The notes: generated by a model not told the origin, from the sequence alone. Counted from the first letter of the stretch, positions 17,251-26,886 are shown. The stretch is 64,000 bases of DNA from Anaerolineae bacterium (GCA_023382675.1 JAHDWN010000008.1:111322-175321); one strand, 5' to 3'. Translations and numbers: made by a program.

Positions 17251-19941
17251 TTAGAGCAGATCGTACTGCCGCGCGATGGCGACCACTTGTGTGCGGCTGC
17301 GCGCATCCAGCTTGACGAAGATATTGTTGACGTGCTTCTTGACCGTGCCGATGCTGATCACAAGCCGCTGTGCAATTTCGCCGTTCGACGCCCCACCGGC
17401 GATCAGGTGAAGCACTTCAAGCTCACGCTCACTGAGCGGCTCGACATCGTGGCCGATCCACTGACGCGACAAAGCGCCGTTGCGAGAAGGCGTTTGACCG
17501 TCGAATGTGCCCAGCAGTCGGTTAACATAATCCATTGCTATGCGTTGCGACCGCGCCAGCCGCAAAAGGTCGGCCATCGGTGCGCCTTCATCTACAAACG
17601 TGCGGATGTAACCCTCCGGCTCGGCTAACTCAACAGCGTGTTCGAGCGTGTCTAGAGCCCACTCAGCTCGATCCTGGGCATTCAACGCCAGTCCTTCCAA
17701 CATCAACACCTCAAGCTGACGGGCAATCGAGTTGGTGAATTCCGCCGATTTGCGCAAGTCGGCTAGCAGGCTGAGCGCTTGGCGGAGCGAAGTGTCCCCC
17801 GCCTGTGTGATCAGATCTCGTATCGTCGCTAACTGAAGAAGGTGGGCATCAAACGGCGAGGGAGGCTGGCTACGCAAATCAAGGAAAAATCGCCTGAACG
17901 GAGCGAACGCTTCATCCCTGACCCATAAGTGAGTCACGTGGAGAACGTAGGTTCGTGACGCCATCGAAGGATAGTTATCCACAATCAGGCGAATGCTTTC
18001 AATGGCGCGTTGACAGGCTGCTATATCCCCGGAAATGCGGTAAATACGGGCCAGGACAGCGTGTCCCATGAGAGCGTGATACGGGAGGATCTCTTCGCAC
18101 CGTTCGATGCACTGCTGGGCATAAGTCGCCGCCGCCTCCAGTTGATTCTGTTCGAACAGAATCAACGCCAGTCCTCCATAAGCAATCCCAACATTAAGAA
18201 TCAGGACGTTCTCCTTTTTCGCTTCCACGGCCTCTTGAATGACACGCCGATACGTTACCTCAGCCTCGCGCAAACGCCCTTCGAGCACGTACGTATCGCC
18301 GATATGGACCATAGCTCTGGTAGTCCAGCTAACATCGCGCAATCTCTGCCCAATTTCGACTACCTGGCTGTAATTAGCGCGTGATGCCTGGAGCAGGTAG
18401 CGCCGCTGATAGACATGCCCTTTCACCACCAGTGCCGTTGCGCGTAGGTGGATTTGGTGCTCTGGCAGTCGCCGGAGTGCGTTTTCCGCGGCTTCGAATG
18501 CCTGCTCCATTTCATTGTTTACAATCGCACTCATGGCTTCCATCGTATCGGCATAGCCGGTCAGGGCTTCCATTTCGGGCATTGGCAGCGATAACGTAGT
18601 TAAGCCTGCTCTGGCAATAGCGACGTGCTTCTTGGCAAGTGCGGCCCGTCCGAGAAAGCCATGCCACATCCCAATGTTGATTGCCAGAAGCGGACGGCGT
18701 AGCAGCACCTCATCTGGAATGGCAACATTTGATTTCACGCCGAAGCTGTGCCAGTTGTCGACGAAGTACTGGTTGCCCGATCCTTCCATAATGGAAGCTG
18801 CCAATTCAAAGTCATGGATGGCGATAGCATGCGCGACCGCCTCGTCAATCAGGTTCTCGCCAGCCAACCATTGACTGGCGCGCCGATGAAGCTCGTCAAT
18901 TTCCGACGCTTTGACACGTTTGAGGGTTTTACGCAATACCTCCATAAACAGATGATGATAACGATACCAATAGCGCTGGTCATCCAGGGGTATCAAGAAC
19001 AGATTGACACGCTCGATCAGTTCCAGGGTATGTTGCCCATCCGCTCTGCCTGTCACCGCGTTGCATAGTGGTCCGCTTAAGCGATTGAGAATCGATGTTT
19101 CCAGTAAGAAGTTCTGAAGGTCTTCCGTCTGGCGGCTTAACACCTCTTCGATCAGATAATCGAGGATGAAGCGGTGACTCCCGGTGAATGCCGAAATAAA
19201 CCCGGCGATGTCTTCGCGTCCCTTCATTGCCAGGGCAGCCAGTTGTAGCCCGGCGATCCAACCCTCAGTCCGTCGCTCCAACTCGGCCAGTTGCTGAGTA
19301 TTCAGATGGATGCCCAGCGACATCTCCAGGAAGGCGGCGGCTTCGTCCGCCGTGAAGCGCAAATCATCTGCGCGGATCTCCGCAAGCTGGTTTCGTCCGC
19401 GCAGGCGCGCCAGTGGGAACGGCGGATCTTCCCGGCTGATCAACACAAGGTGCACCTGCGGTGGGAGATGTTCGAGTAAGAAAGTCACTGCGTCGTGCAC
19501 AGCCTGCGCCGCAATGACGTGATAATCATCCAGCACGAGCACGAGCGGCTGTGGAAACGCCTCGAGGTGGCTGAGCAACACCGTCAGCATCGTCCTCGGA
19601 GCAGGGGCTTGCGGAGAATTCAACAGCGACAAGATCTCCTTGCTATCGATGCCATCCAGACTGGTCAGCGACGAAATGAAGTAGGTGAGGAAGCGCGCCG
19701 GGTCGTTGTCGTCCTCGTCCAGCGACAACCAGGCAAACGAAATGTCTCTCCCTGCATCAGAAACGAGCCACTCACTCAACAGCGTGGTCTTGCCGTAGCC
19801 GGCAGGCGCACAGACGAGCACGAGCGGTCGTTCCAGACTAACGCTGAACCGCCGAGTCAGGCGTGGGCGTGGAATGCGGTCAGCGCGCACCGGCGGAGGT
19901 ACCAGCTTCGTCTGAAGAATGCCGGAGACTGATGCAACCAT
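17251..19941 (-). CDS. MalT-like LuxR-family ATP-dependent regulator, paralogue 2
   Basis: This 896-residue protein has the same architecture as its neighbours: NTPase with APAGYGKTT and LVLVLDDYHVI, a central helical sensor, and a C-terminal LuxR HTH. The N-terminal 330 residues are close to paralogue 1. The last ~55 residues are identical to paralogue 3 and the DNA there is nearly identical too. The central sensor region differs strongly from both. This mosaic suggests shared DNA recognition with different inducers, maintained by gene conversion at the ends (inference). It lies 89 bp downstream of paralogue 3 on the minus strand, with the same ribosome-site context. Confidence 0.9.
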   Translation of the reverse strand: MVASVSGILQTKLVPPPVRADRIPRPRLTRRFSVSLERPLVLVCAPAGYGKTTLLSEWLVSDAGRDISFAWLSLDEDDNDPARFLTYFISSLTSLDGIDSKEILSLLNSPQAPAPRTMLTVLLSHLEAFPQPLVLVLDDYHVIAAQAVHDAVTFLLEHLPPQVHLVLISREDPPFPLARLRGRNQLAEIRADDLRFTADEAAAFLEMSLGIHLNTQQLAELERRTEGWIAGLQLAALAMKGREDIAGFISAFTGSHRFILDYLIEEVLSRQTEDLQNFLLETSILNRLSGPLCNAVTGRADGQHTLELIERVNLFLIPLDDQRYWYRYHHLFMEVLRKTLKRVKASEIDELHRRASQWLAGENLIDEAVAHAIAIHDFELAASIMEGSGNQYFVDNWHSFGVKSNVAIPDEVLLRRPLLAINIGMWHGFLGRAALAKKHVAIARAGLTTLSLPMPEMEALTGYADTMEAMSAIVNNEMEQAFEAAENALRRLPEHQIHLRATALVVKGHVYQRRYLLQASRANYSQVVEIGQRLRDVSWTTRAMVHIGDTYVLEGRLREAEVTYRRVIQEAVEAKKENVLILNVGIAYGGLALILFEQNQLEAAATYAQQCIERCEEILPYHALMGHAVLARIYRISGDIAACQRAIESIRLIVDNYPSMASRTYVLHVTHLWVRDEAFAPFRRFFLDLRSQPPSPFDAHLLQLATIRDLITQAGDTSLRQALSLLADLRKSAEFTNSIARQLEVLMLEGLALNAQDRAEWALDTLEHAVELAEPEGYIRTFVDEGAPMADLLRLARSQRIAMDYVNRLLGTFDGQTPSRNGALSRQWIGHDVEPLSERELEVLHLIAGGASNGEIAQRLVISIGTVKKHVNNIFVKLDARSRTQVVAIARQYDLL

Positions 19942-20030
19942 CTGGTCATCCTGACCCCGTAAGCGGGGGAAGTTTGGCGCTGACAGCTTTCCCGTGCATT
20001 GCGTTGGACCAGTGGAAAGGAAAACGCGGC

Positions 20031-22715
20031 TCAGAGCAGATCGTACTGCCGCGCGATGGCGACCACCTGTGTGCGGCTGCGCGCATCCAGCTTGACGAAG
20101 ATATTGTTGACGTGCTTCTTGACCGTGCCGATGCTAATCACAAGCCGCTGTGCAATTTCGCCATTCGACGCCCCACCGGCGATCAGGTGAAGCACTTCAA
20201 GCTCGCGCTCGCTGAGCGGCTCAAGGCCGTCGCCAATCCACTGCCGCGACTGCACTACGTCTGTGGAAGGGGAGGCTTCGTCAAAAGCAGCCAGCAGCCT
20301 GCTGACATAATCCAGCGCGATGCCGCGGGCCAGGGCCTGACGCAGCAGTTCGGCCATCGGCGCGCCCTCGTCGACGAACGTGCGCACGTAGCCCTCCGCC
20401 TCTGCGAGCGACAAGGCACGTTCGAGCACGTTGAGCGCTGTGTCCTTATGCCCCTGCAATTGCGCGGTCAAGGCCAGGAGCACACGGATGGCGATGACTC
20501 GTCCATCGCGCCCGGCAGCCTCGGCAGCGGATAACAATCGCGTCAGCAATTGATGTGCGTCGTCCAATCGCCCCTGTGCCATCTGAACCCGTGCCAGCGT
20601 CATGTGCTCAAACTCAAGCGCGGGATCGAGCTGATCGATAGCCACTGGCTCGATTGCCTGCGCCCACACCCTTGCGGATTCGAGATCGCCTTGCTGGAGC
20701 CACAGCCAGGTCTGCCAGGCCGCTTCGGAGACAAATGTCTGGCGCAGATGGCCTGACTGTGCCGTCTCCACTGCCTGGTGCATCAACTGCCGCGCTTCCG
20801 CGTGGTCGCCGTTCAACTGCTTCAGGCGCGCCATTCTCACATTCACATCGATGGCGAACCGTTTCAGCAGGTACTTTTCGAGGATGCGGCGCGCCTCAGT
20901 CATGTCTTCGAGTGCGCCCTGGATGTCATTGCGCTCGTAACGCACCAGACTGCGATCAATCCGTCCCTGCGCCCTTGAGTTGGGGTCCATGCCGCTTTGC
21001 AGGAGTTGTTCGGCTCTGAGTCCGGCTTCGCTCAGGCGCCCATGGACGATGTACATGCGCGACAGTTGCGACAATCCCACCATGTACATGAAGCTGTCGT
21101 TCGCTGCCTCACTCAGGCGAACCGCCTCCAGCAGGTAGCGTTCCGCTTCTTCCATCTCCCCATTCGAAACGAAGTGCGCGACCCCGACATTGACGTCCGC
21201 CCAGGCACGCCAGCGCAAATCCGCGGCAGGCAATCGGGCAAGCGCCTCCATCCCAGCGCCAATGGTTGTCGCGCCAGCATGGCCGAGCAGGAGTGACACC
21301 GTGGCGCGAACTGCGGCGGCACGGCCCTTGATCGCCCTGTGCTCGTCATCTTCGGCGTCGCGTCCTATCCGGGCTAACGCTTGCTCGACCTGAGCAACCC
21401 GTTTCTCGGCCTCGACAAAATCGTCGAGCAGGGTGAGGATGAACGCGTAATTCAGCCCAAGCTGAGGATGGTCGCGGATTGCGTCCTCCGGCAGCATCTT
21501 CAGCCAACGCAGAACCGTCGCCAACTCGCCGCGCATCCACATCGGCTCACTATATTGATCGACCAACGACGCAGCGCGTTCGACATCCTGCGCCCAGAAC
21601 GCGTGCTCAACAGCTTCGGCGATCCACCCGTTTTGTTCGAGCCAGATGCTGGCGCGGTGATGCAAAGTGCTCGTAATGCCAGGACTGGCGCGCTGCAAGC
21701 GTATACGCAGCATTTCGCCGAACAGGTGATGATAGCGAAACCAGTAGCGTTCATCGTCGAGCATGACCAAGAACAGGTTGCCGCGTTCGATTTGCTCTAA
21801 CATGGCCTGACTATCAGTCCTGCCCGTCACTGCATTACAGAGCGGCCCGCTCAGGCGATTGAGGATCGATGTCTCCAGCAAGAACTGCTGAACGGCTTCG
21901 GTCTGGCGGTTCAGTACCTCCTCGATCAGGTAGTCGAGTATGAAGCGGTGGCTCCCTGTAAACGCGGAGATGAAGCCCGCCACATCGTCGCGACCTTTCA
22001 TCGCGAGGGAAGCCAGTTGCAGACCTGCGATCCACCCCTCGGTGCGACGATCCAGCTCTGATAGCTGCTGCGCGCTCAATTGCACGCCGAGCGCTTTTTC
22101 CAGGAACACCGCGACTTCATCGGCGGCGAAACGCAAGTCGTCCGCCCGGATCTCTGCCAGTTGGCCGCGCCCGCGCAAACGTGCCAGCGGAAATGGCGGA
22201 TCTTCCCGGCTGATCAGCACGAGGTGGACGTGCGCAGGCAGGTGTTCGAGTAGATAGGTTACGGCGTCGTGGATGGCCTGGGCGGCGATCAGGTGGTAAT
22301 CATCCATCACCAGCACCACCTGGCCCGCAAGACTCAGGAGATGATTGATCAACATCGTCAGGATGGCGCGCGGCGGAGGCGGCTGCGGCGCTTGCAGCAT
22401 CGACAACACTTGATCGCCGTCGATGTCACTGCCCGTCGCCATTGTGCTCACAAGATAGGTCAGAACGCGACCGGGGTCGTTGTCGTCTTCGTCGAGTGAT
22501 AACCAGGCAAGCGAAACAGCTCTCCCTGCCTCGGTCATGAACCACTCGCTTAGCAGCGTCGTCTTGCCATAGCCCGGAGGCGCGCAGACGAGGATGAGTG
22601 GCCGTTCAAGGCTGGCGCTGAACTGCTCAGTCAGGCGTGGGCGTAGGATGCGGTCAGCGCGCACAGGGGGAGGAGTCAGCTTCGTTCGCAGCATACCCGA
22701 CGCTGATGCAACCAT
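20031..22715 (-). CDS. MalT-like LuxR-family ATP-dependent regulator, paralogue 3
   Basis: An 894-residue protein with Walker A APPGYGKTTLL, the DDYHLI motif, a helical sensor region and a LuxR HTH (LSERELEVLHLIAGGASNGE; SIGTVKKHVNNIFVKL). ATG 22715 has AGGA eight bases upstream, and the MVASASGMLRTKL start aligns with both paralogues; the longer reading from 22796 runs through likely promoter DNA. It is the promoter-proximal gene of the tandem array. The first cis element of the hydrolase island (22794-22860) lies about 80 bp upstream, between this gene and the divergent RDD gene, so the regulator may control its own expression and that of the island (inference). Confidence 0.9.
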   Translation of the reverse strand: MVASASGMLRTKLTPPPVRADRILRPRLTEQFSASLERPLILVCAPPGYGKTTLLSEWFMTEAGRAVSLAWLSLDEDDNDPGRVLTYLVSTMATGSDIDGDQVLSMLQAPQPPPPRAILTMLINHLLSLAGQVVLVMDDYHLIAAQAIHDAVTYLLEHLPAHVHLVLISREDPPFPLARLRGRGQLAEIRADDLRFAADEVAVFLEKALGVQLSAQQLSELDRRTEGWIAGLQLASLAMKGRDDVAGFISAFTGSHRFILDYLIEEVLNRQTEAVQQFLLETSILNRLSGPLCNAVTGRTDSQAMLEQIERGNLFLVMLDDERYWFRYHHLFGEMLRIRLQRASPGITSTLHHRASIWLEQNGWIAEAVEHAFWAQDVERAASLVDQYSEPMWMRGELATVLRWLKMLPEDAIRDHPQLGLNYAFILTLLDDFVEAEKRVAQVEQALARIGRDAEDDEHRAIKGRAAAVRATVSLLLGHAGATTIGAGMEALARLPAADLRWRAWADVNVGVAHFVSNGEMEEAERYLLEAVRLSEAANDSFMYMVGLSQLSRMYIVHGRLSEAGLRAEQLLQSGMDPNSRAQGRIDRSLVRYERNDIQGALEDMTEARRILEKYLLKRFAIDVNVRMARLKQLNGDHAEARQLMHQAVETAQSGHLRQTFVSEAAWQTWLWLQQGDLESARVWAQAIEPVAIDQLDPALEFEHMTLARVQMAQGRLDDAHQLLTRLLSAAEAAGRDGRVIAIRVLLALTAQLQGHKDTALNVLERALSLAEAEGYVRTFVDEGAPMAELLRQALARGIALDYVSRLLAAFDEASPSTDVVQSRQWIGDGLEPLSERELEVLHLIAGGASNGEIAQRLVISIGTVKKHVNNIFVKLDARSRTQVVAIARQYDLL

Positions 22716-22793
22716 GTGGTTGTCCTGACCCCGTAAGTGGCGGACAGTGTAGCGCTCCCGCTTCCGTGGCGCAAGCATAAATATCACGGCGAA

Positions 22794-22860
22794 CAATCAA
22801 CCCCGGAATACGCCTTTCGGCTACCCGCAATCAACCCTTCCGTCCCTTACAGTTGGGTCA
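22794..22860 (+). promoter_or_regulatory. Island cis element A (two boxes)
   Basis: Boxes CAATCAACCC at 22794 and 22828 lie 34 bp apart, with ATACGCCTTTCGGCTACCCG between. The element sits in the divergent region between regulator paralogue 3 and the RDD gene. The 3' tail is the least like the others in the set. Confidence 0.75.
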
Positions 22861-22906
22861 TTGACGCGACACAGCACTGTGTGTCAACCAGCAGAGGAGG
22901 AAAACA

Positions 22907-23308
22907 GTGGTCACCAACAGCTCCGAGATCGTCAGCCATGAGTTAGCCAGCATCGAAGCGCGCTTCGCCGCCTTGTTCATCGACGGCTTGATCCTGGCCG
23001 CCATCGAAGGTGTCGGCTTCATGGCCGCGCGCGAGCCGGGTGCGGGCGTCGGCTTCGTCGTCGGTCTGATCTATTCCTGGTTCTTCCTGACACGCTACAA
23101 CGGTCAGACGCCAGGCAAGATGATCATGAAGATCCGCGTGATCAAGGCGGACGGCAGCGCCATCAGCGATGGGGATGCCATCGTTCGTTACATCGGCTAT
23201 TTCGTCAACGCGTTCTTTTTCATCGGCTGGCTCTGGGCGCTGTTCGATGAAAGCCGCCAGGGCTGGCACGACAAACTGGCCAGCACCTACGTCGTCAAGA
23301 CGTCGTGA
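22907..23308 (+). CDS. RDD family membrane protein
   Basis: This 133-residue protein begins with GTG, six bases after a strong GGAGG. It has the RDD family layout: an N-terminal segment with RFAALFIDGLILAAI (Arg-Asp pair), about three hydrophobic helices, and the GQTPGKMIMKIRVIKADG motif, ending with DESRQGWHDKLASTYVVK. RDD proteins are small integral membrane proteins, some linked to ion transport; substrate is unknown here. It is the first plus-strand gene of the island and probably co-transcribed with the next membrane gene 39 bp downstream. Confidence 0.88.
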   Translation: MVTNSSEIVSHELASIEARFAALFIDGLILAAIEGVGFMAAREPGAGVGFVVGLIYSWFFLTRYNGQTPGKMIMKIRVIKADGSAISDGDAIVRYIGYFVNAFFFIGWLWALFDESRQGWHDKLASTYVVKTS

Positions 23309-23347
23309 CATCAAACACACCGATCGAATCAAGAAGGAGATAAGACA

Positions 23348-24400
23348 ATGCGTAAGTTAAGTGCCCTTGCAATTCTGGCAGTGGTGTTCTTACCGCTGGT
23401 ATTCGCCGCCATGACCATGCTCGCAATTCGCCCGTGGATCTTCGATCGTGGTTTCTACGAGCGCCTCGTCGGTGACGAGCGGCTCTACGAAGGCATATTG
23501 AACGATGATCTCGCCAGCCGCTTCGAGCCGGGCATGTTCACGCGTGAAGAACAGCTTCCCCTGGGTGCGCTGAGCATCGCCCTGCACGAGGTCATGACCG
23601 CCGACTATCTGCGGACGCAATCGCTGAACGTGATCGATGACGTGTTCGAATTCATCGAGGGGCGCACGACGACCTTCGAGGTGCAGTTGGACATCGTGCC
23701 GATCAAGTCCGCCCTTGTGGGTGGAGGACGCACGCGCTTCGCGACTGCTCTGGCGGATGCGCTGCCCGCGTGCGCCGACGGCCAACCGTCGATTGCGCCG
23801 GGCGGCCATCTGACTCGCTGTATCGCAGCGGACCAATCGGTCGCAGACGCCGCAGCACAGATCGCGGCGGCCCTGCCCGCCGCCCTCGAAGACACGCCGG
23901 ATCAGATTGTCGTGGCCGCGTCGAGCAACATCCGTACCAACGGGTATGATGTGGCCTGGTTCCTCGGCAGCGGCATCCACAACGTACTCGACATGGCGCT
24001 CATGATGATGATCTTCACGGCGCTGGTGGTCGGCTTCGTCGGCGCTTATGTGGGCGGCGACAACCTGCCCGAACGACTGAAATGGTTTAGTTCATCGCTG
24101 TTTGCGCCGGCATCGCTGTTCGTCTTCATCGGACTGGCCCTGAGCGCGCCTTGGACAGCCGGTTCGATCAGCAGTGCGATGGCTACCAGCAGTTGGAATG
24201 GCGTCGTCTACAGCGAGGCCTACCGCGAGGCTGTGGCGAGCGTGGTTATCCCGGTCGTGCAGCAGTTGGGCAGCGGTTTCCTGGTGACGGGCTTCGTCGT
24301 CTCCATGTTCGCTCTGGCCGTCCTGGTCGCGAGCTGGATCACGCGCAGTCAGGGGCAGGGCGTCACCAAAATGGTGCAGGTGCCGGTGCGCAATCCGTAA
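23348..24400 (+). CDS. Membrane protein of unknown function
   Basis: A 350-residue protein with an N-terminal membrane segment (about 5-25), a ~180-residue extracytoplasmic region and three further membrane segments near 215-240, 255-280 and 310-335. The outer part has two Cys and a repeated Ala-rich helix pattern. AAGGAG lies eight bases before ATG. I do not recognise the family, though the layout (outer domain between first and later helices) resembles conserved Chloroflexota membrane proteins. It is downstream of the RDD gene in the same unit and is followed by a hairpin. Confidence 0.75.
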   Translation: MRKLSALAILAVVFLPLVFAAMTMLAIRPWIFDRGFYERLVGDERLYEGILNDDLASRFEPGMFTREEQLPLGALSIALHEVMTADYLRTQSLNVIDDVFEFIEGRTTTFEVQLDIVPIKSALVGGGRTRFATALADALPACADGQPSIAPGGHLTRCIAADQSVADAAAQIAAALPAALEDTPDQIVVAASSNIRTNGYDVAWFLGSGIHNVLDMALMMMIFTALVVGFVGAYVGGDNLPERLKWFSSSLFAPASLFVFIGLALSAPWTAGSISSAMATSSWNGVVYSEAYREAVASVVIPVVQQLGSGFLVTGFVVSMFALAVLVASWITRSQGQGVTKMVQVPVRNP

Positions 24401-24417
24401 CCAACGTCAAGCTAATT

Positions 24418-24447
24418 GTCAGGGTGTGCCGCGTCGTATGCCCTGAC
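24418..24447 (+). terminator. Inverted repeat after membrane gene
   Basis: GTCAGGG and CCCTGAC form a seven-base-pair stem. No T-run follows, so termination is uncertain. It precedes cis element B. Confidence 0.4.
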
Positions 24448-24465
24448 AGCGGCTTCTCACCCGGA

Positions 24466-24510
24466 CAGTCAAGCTCTTTGCTACCTAGAGTGAGCGCATC
24501 GATCGCTGAG
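24466..24510 (+). promoter_or_regulatory. Island cis element B (single box)
   Basis: CAGTCAAGCTCTTTGCTACC followed by TAGAGTGAGCGCATCGATCG matches the second box and tail of the full elements. The upstream box is not recognisable. Confidence 0.6.
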
Positions 24511-24531
24511 TTGAGCAATAAGGAGGGAACG

Positions 24532-25596
24532 ATGGGTGTACTTGCATCGACAAGCCACACTGGTGAATACGTAACCGGCGATGTGCGCAAGCGCGGCTGC
24601 CTGTTCTACGTCAAACGCGGGCTGAAGTGGCTCGCGATCATCCTGGTCGTGCTGGTGCTGCTGGGCGTGGGCTACCAGACACTTGCCACCGAACTGGATA
24701 GGCGCAATTTCACCCCGCGCGGCCAGCTCTACAGCGTCAACGGCCACCAGATGCACATCGTCTGCGCTGGTGAAGGCAGCCCGGCAGTCATTCTGCAGGC
24801 CGGTTCACTGGCCGAGTCGACCTGGTGGTATCGCGTCCAGGCTGAACTGGCGGCGCGCACGCAGGTCTGCGCCTTCGACCGCCCCAGCATGGGCTGGAGC
24901 GAACCGGTCGACGAGCCACGGACGGCGCCGATCATGAACGGCGAACTTCATGCCCTGCTGCAAGAAGCGGGCATTTCCGGCCCTTACGTGATGGCCGGGC
25001 ATTCGTTCGGCGCCAGCCTGACGCGTATCTACGCGGCGGAATATCCGGACGAGGTCGCTGGCATCGCCCTGGTCGATAGCCATCTGGTGACGCCCAAGCA
25101 CTTCGCCAGCCAGGGCGACATCGATTCGAACATGGCCTACTGGAATGTCGTCAGCGCGTTGTCTTCGGCGCTCACCCGCGTCGGCGTCACACGGATCGTC
25201 GGGAATGGCGATTTTCAGCGGGCTGGCTATCCGCCGGAGTTGGTGCCGGAATTGACGGCCATGCAGGCGCGCAATCAGGCCTTCGACGCTTACTACGCCG
25301 AGAATGGCCCGGCGTTCCCCGCGTTGCAGGAAGCCTCCGCCAGGGCCGAAGACCTGGGTGATTTGCCGATGATGGTCATCTGGGCGGGCCAGACCTACGG
25401 CACCAACCAGGCGAACCCATCACTGCGCCCGCTTGCCGAGGAGCTTTCGACCTATTCGTCGAACAGTGCATCGCGCATCGTCGAAGGCGCCGATCATCTT
25501 TCCATCCTTGGTAATGCGCAGTATGCCCGGCAGGTGACGAGCGCCATCCTCGACGTGATCGACGCCGCGCAAACGGGTGTACCACTGGCGCAGTAA
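24532..25596 (+). CDS. Membrane-anchored alpha/beta hydrolase, paralogue 1
   Basis: A 354-residue alpha/beta-hydrolase. The N-terminus carries a Lys/Arg-flanked anchor (KRGCLFYVKRGLKW and a hydrophobic helix to about residue 50). The catalytic domain has an oxyanion-type LQAGS segment, nucleophile elbow AGHSFG and likely catalytic His in VEGADHLSILG. ATG 24532 is chosen for its AAGGAGGG site; the longer open frame upstream overlaps the preceding gene. The C-terminus DAAQTGVPLAQ recurs in the other paralogues. The substrate is unknown; the family includes esterases, lipases and peptidases. The catalytic domain is probably outside the cytoplasmic membrane. Confidence 0.85.
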   Translation: MGVLASTSHTGEYVTGDVRKRGCLFYVKRGLKWLAIILVVLVLLGVGYQTLATELDRRNFTPRGQLYSVNGHQMHIVCAGEGSPAVILQAGSLAESTWWYRVQAELAARTQVCAFDRPSMGWSEPVDEPRTAPIMNGELHALLQEAGISGPYVMAGHSFGASLTRIYAAEYPDEVAGIALVDSHLVTPKHFASQGDIDSNMAYWNVVSALSSALTRVGVTRIVGNGDFQRAGYPPELVPELTAMQARNQAFDAYYAENGPAFPALQEASARAEDLGDLPMMVIWAGQTYGTNQANPSLRPLAEELSTYSSNSASRIVEGADHLSILGNAQYARQVTSAILDVIDAAQTGVPLAQ

Positions 25597-25606
25597 GCAC
25601 ATACGG

Positions 25607-25631
25607 GAGGGGCAGATCCATATCTCCCCTC
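25607..25631 (+). terminator. Hairpin between hydrolase 1 and hydrolase 2
   Basis: GAGGGG...AGAT pairs with ATCT...CCCCTC, giving a ten-pair stem with one bulge. The cis element begins four bases later. No T-run is present. Confidence 0.5.
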
Positions 25632-25634
25632 TCA

Positions 25635-25705
25635 CAATCAACCCCTAAATACGCCTTTTGGCTACCTGTAGTCAACCCGTTTTCCGCCTAGAGTGAGCAT
25701 ATCGA
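25635..25705 (+). promoter_or_regulatory. Island cis element C (two boxes)
   Basis: CAATCAACCC at 25635 and TAGTCAACCC at 25669 (34 bp period), then CCGCCTAGAGTGAGCATATC. The ATG of hydrolase 2 is about 30 bp downstream. Confidence 0.8.
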
Positions 25706-25734
25706 GCGAATAGTTGAGCAATGGGGAGGGAATC

Positions 25735-26778
25735 ATGAGTGTGCTTACGTCTGCAGGCGTCACTGAAAAGCGGGCGCCTGAGTATGTGCGCAAGCGCGGC
25801 TGCTTGTTCATGATCAAGCGCGGGCTGAAGTGGTTTGGCATCATCCTGATCACACTGGTGCTGCTCGGCGTGGGCTACCAGACGCTTGCCACCGAACTGG
25901 ACAAGCGCAATTTCGCCCCGCGTGGCCAGATCTACAGCGTCAACGGCCTCCAGATGCACATCGTCTGCGCAGGCGAGGGCAGTCCGGCGGTCATCTTACA
26001 GGCGGGCGGTGGCGCGGACGCGCTGTGGTGGTACTGGGTGCGGAATCAACTGGCGGAACACACGCGGGTCTGCGCCTACGACCGTGCTGGACTCGGTTGG
26101 AGCGAGGCCGCCTCGACGCCGCGCGACCCGGCCACGATCGTCGGCGAACTGCACACCCTGCTCGGTGAGGCAGGTGTCCAGTCGCCGTATATCATGGCGG
26201 GGCACTCCTACGGGGCAATCCTGGCGCGTGTCTATGCCGCGCAGTACCCGGAAGAGGTCAGCGGCCTGACGCTGGTCGATAGTATGCCCGTCAGCATCGT
26301 CGACCAGAGCATGGTCGATGAGGCGCGCCTGCCCTTCTATCTTGCCAACGCGCCGCTGTTCCTGCTCCAGTACATGGGAATCACCCGCTTTGTCGTACCC
26401 AACCAGATTCGGGAGATGGGTTTTCCTGATGAGCTGGTGCCGGAAATGGTGGCGCTGCGTTCACGCAACCAGGCGCTCGCGACGGATGTGGCCGAGAAGG
26501 GGTTGGACTCCTACCTGACGCTCGCCCACGCTTCGGTCGCCGCCGGCGACATGGGCGATCGTCCGATGGCGGTGCTGTGGGCATCTGAGTCCTACGCCAA
26601 CTACGACCCGGATGCGATGGCCGAGATTGCCTCGTATTCGTCCAACAGCGATATCCGCGTGATCGAGAATGCCAATCACGGCTCGATCCTCGGCAGCGAA
26701 CCGCTCGCCCAACAGGTGACGGACGCCATCCTCAACGTGATCGACGCCGCTGAGACGGGCGAACCGCTGGCGCAGTAG
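25735..26778 (+). CDS. Membrane-anchored alpha/beta hydrolase, paralogue 2
   Basis: A 347-residue close paralogue of the preceding hydrolase; the anchor (KRGCLFMIKRGLKW, then a hydrophobic helix with LGVGYQTLATEL) is almost the same. Nucleophile elbow is AGHSYG, probable catalytic His lies in ENANHGSILG, and the end reads DAAETGEPLAQ. ATG 25735 follows GGGGAGGG by four bases; a TTG 21 bases earlier is unlikely. Two-thirds of the protein aligns without gaps to paralogue 1, so this is a recent tandem duplication with divergence around the lid (about 190-250), which may change substrate range (inference). Confidence 0.86.
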   Translation: MSVLTSAGVTEKRAPEYVRKRGCLFMIKRGLKWFGIILITLVLLGVGYQTLATELDKRNFAPRGQIYSVNGLQMHIVCAGEGSPAVILQAGGGADALWWYWVRNQLAEHTRVCAYDRAGLGWSEAASTPRDPATIVGELHTLLGEAGVQSPYIMAGHSYGAILARVYAAQYPEEVSGLTLVDSMPVSIVDQSMVDEARLPFYLANAPLFLLQYMGITRFVVPNQIREMGFPDELVPEMVALRSRNQALATDVAEKGLDSYLTLAHASVAAGDMGDRPMAVLWASESYANYDPDAMAEIASYSSNSDIRVIENANHGSILGSEPLAQQVTDAILNVIDAAETGEPLAQ

Positions 26779-26815
26779 CAAAGGATTGGAGGCCAGACGT
26801 GCGTCTACCCTCCCA

Positions 26816-26860
26816 CAATCAATCCACGCCTTCCCCGTCCAGAGTGCACGTATCGAAGAG
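26816..26860 (+). promoter_or_regulatory. Island cis element D (single box)
   Basis: CAATCAATCC is followed directly by CCCCGTCCAGAGTGCACGTA. Relative to two-box copies it looks like a deletion of one 34-bp period. Confidence 0.6.
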
Positions 26861-26886
26861 AGGTAGATCGAAAGAGGCAATCAATC

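Noticed and set aside
14466..22715. Calling the three regulators malT
   Set aside because: Architecture matches MalT, but no maltose genes are adjacent and the sensor regions differ; a gene symbol would be misleading.
24151..24531. Upstream extension of hydrolase 1 to give 481 residues
   Set aside because: The extension overlaps the previous membrane gene in another frame; ATG 24532 has a strong ribosome site and aligns with the paralogues.
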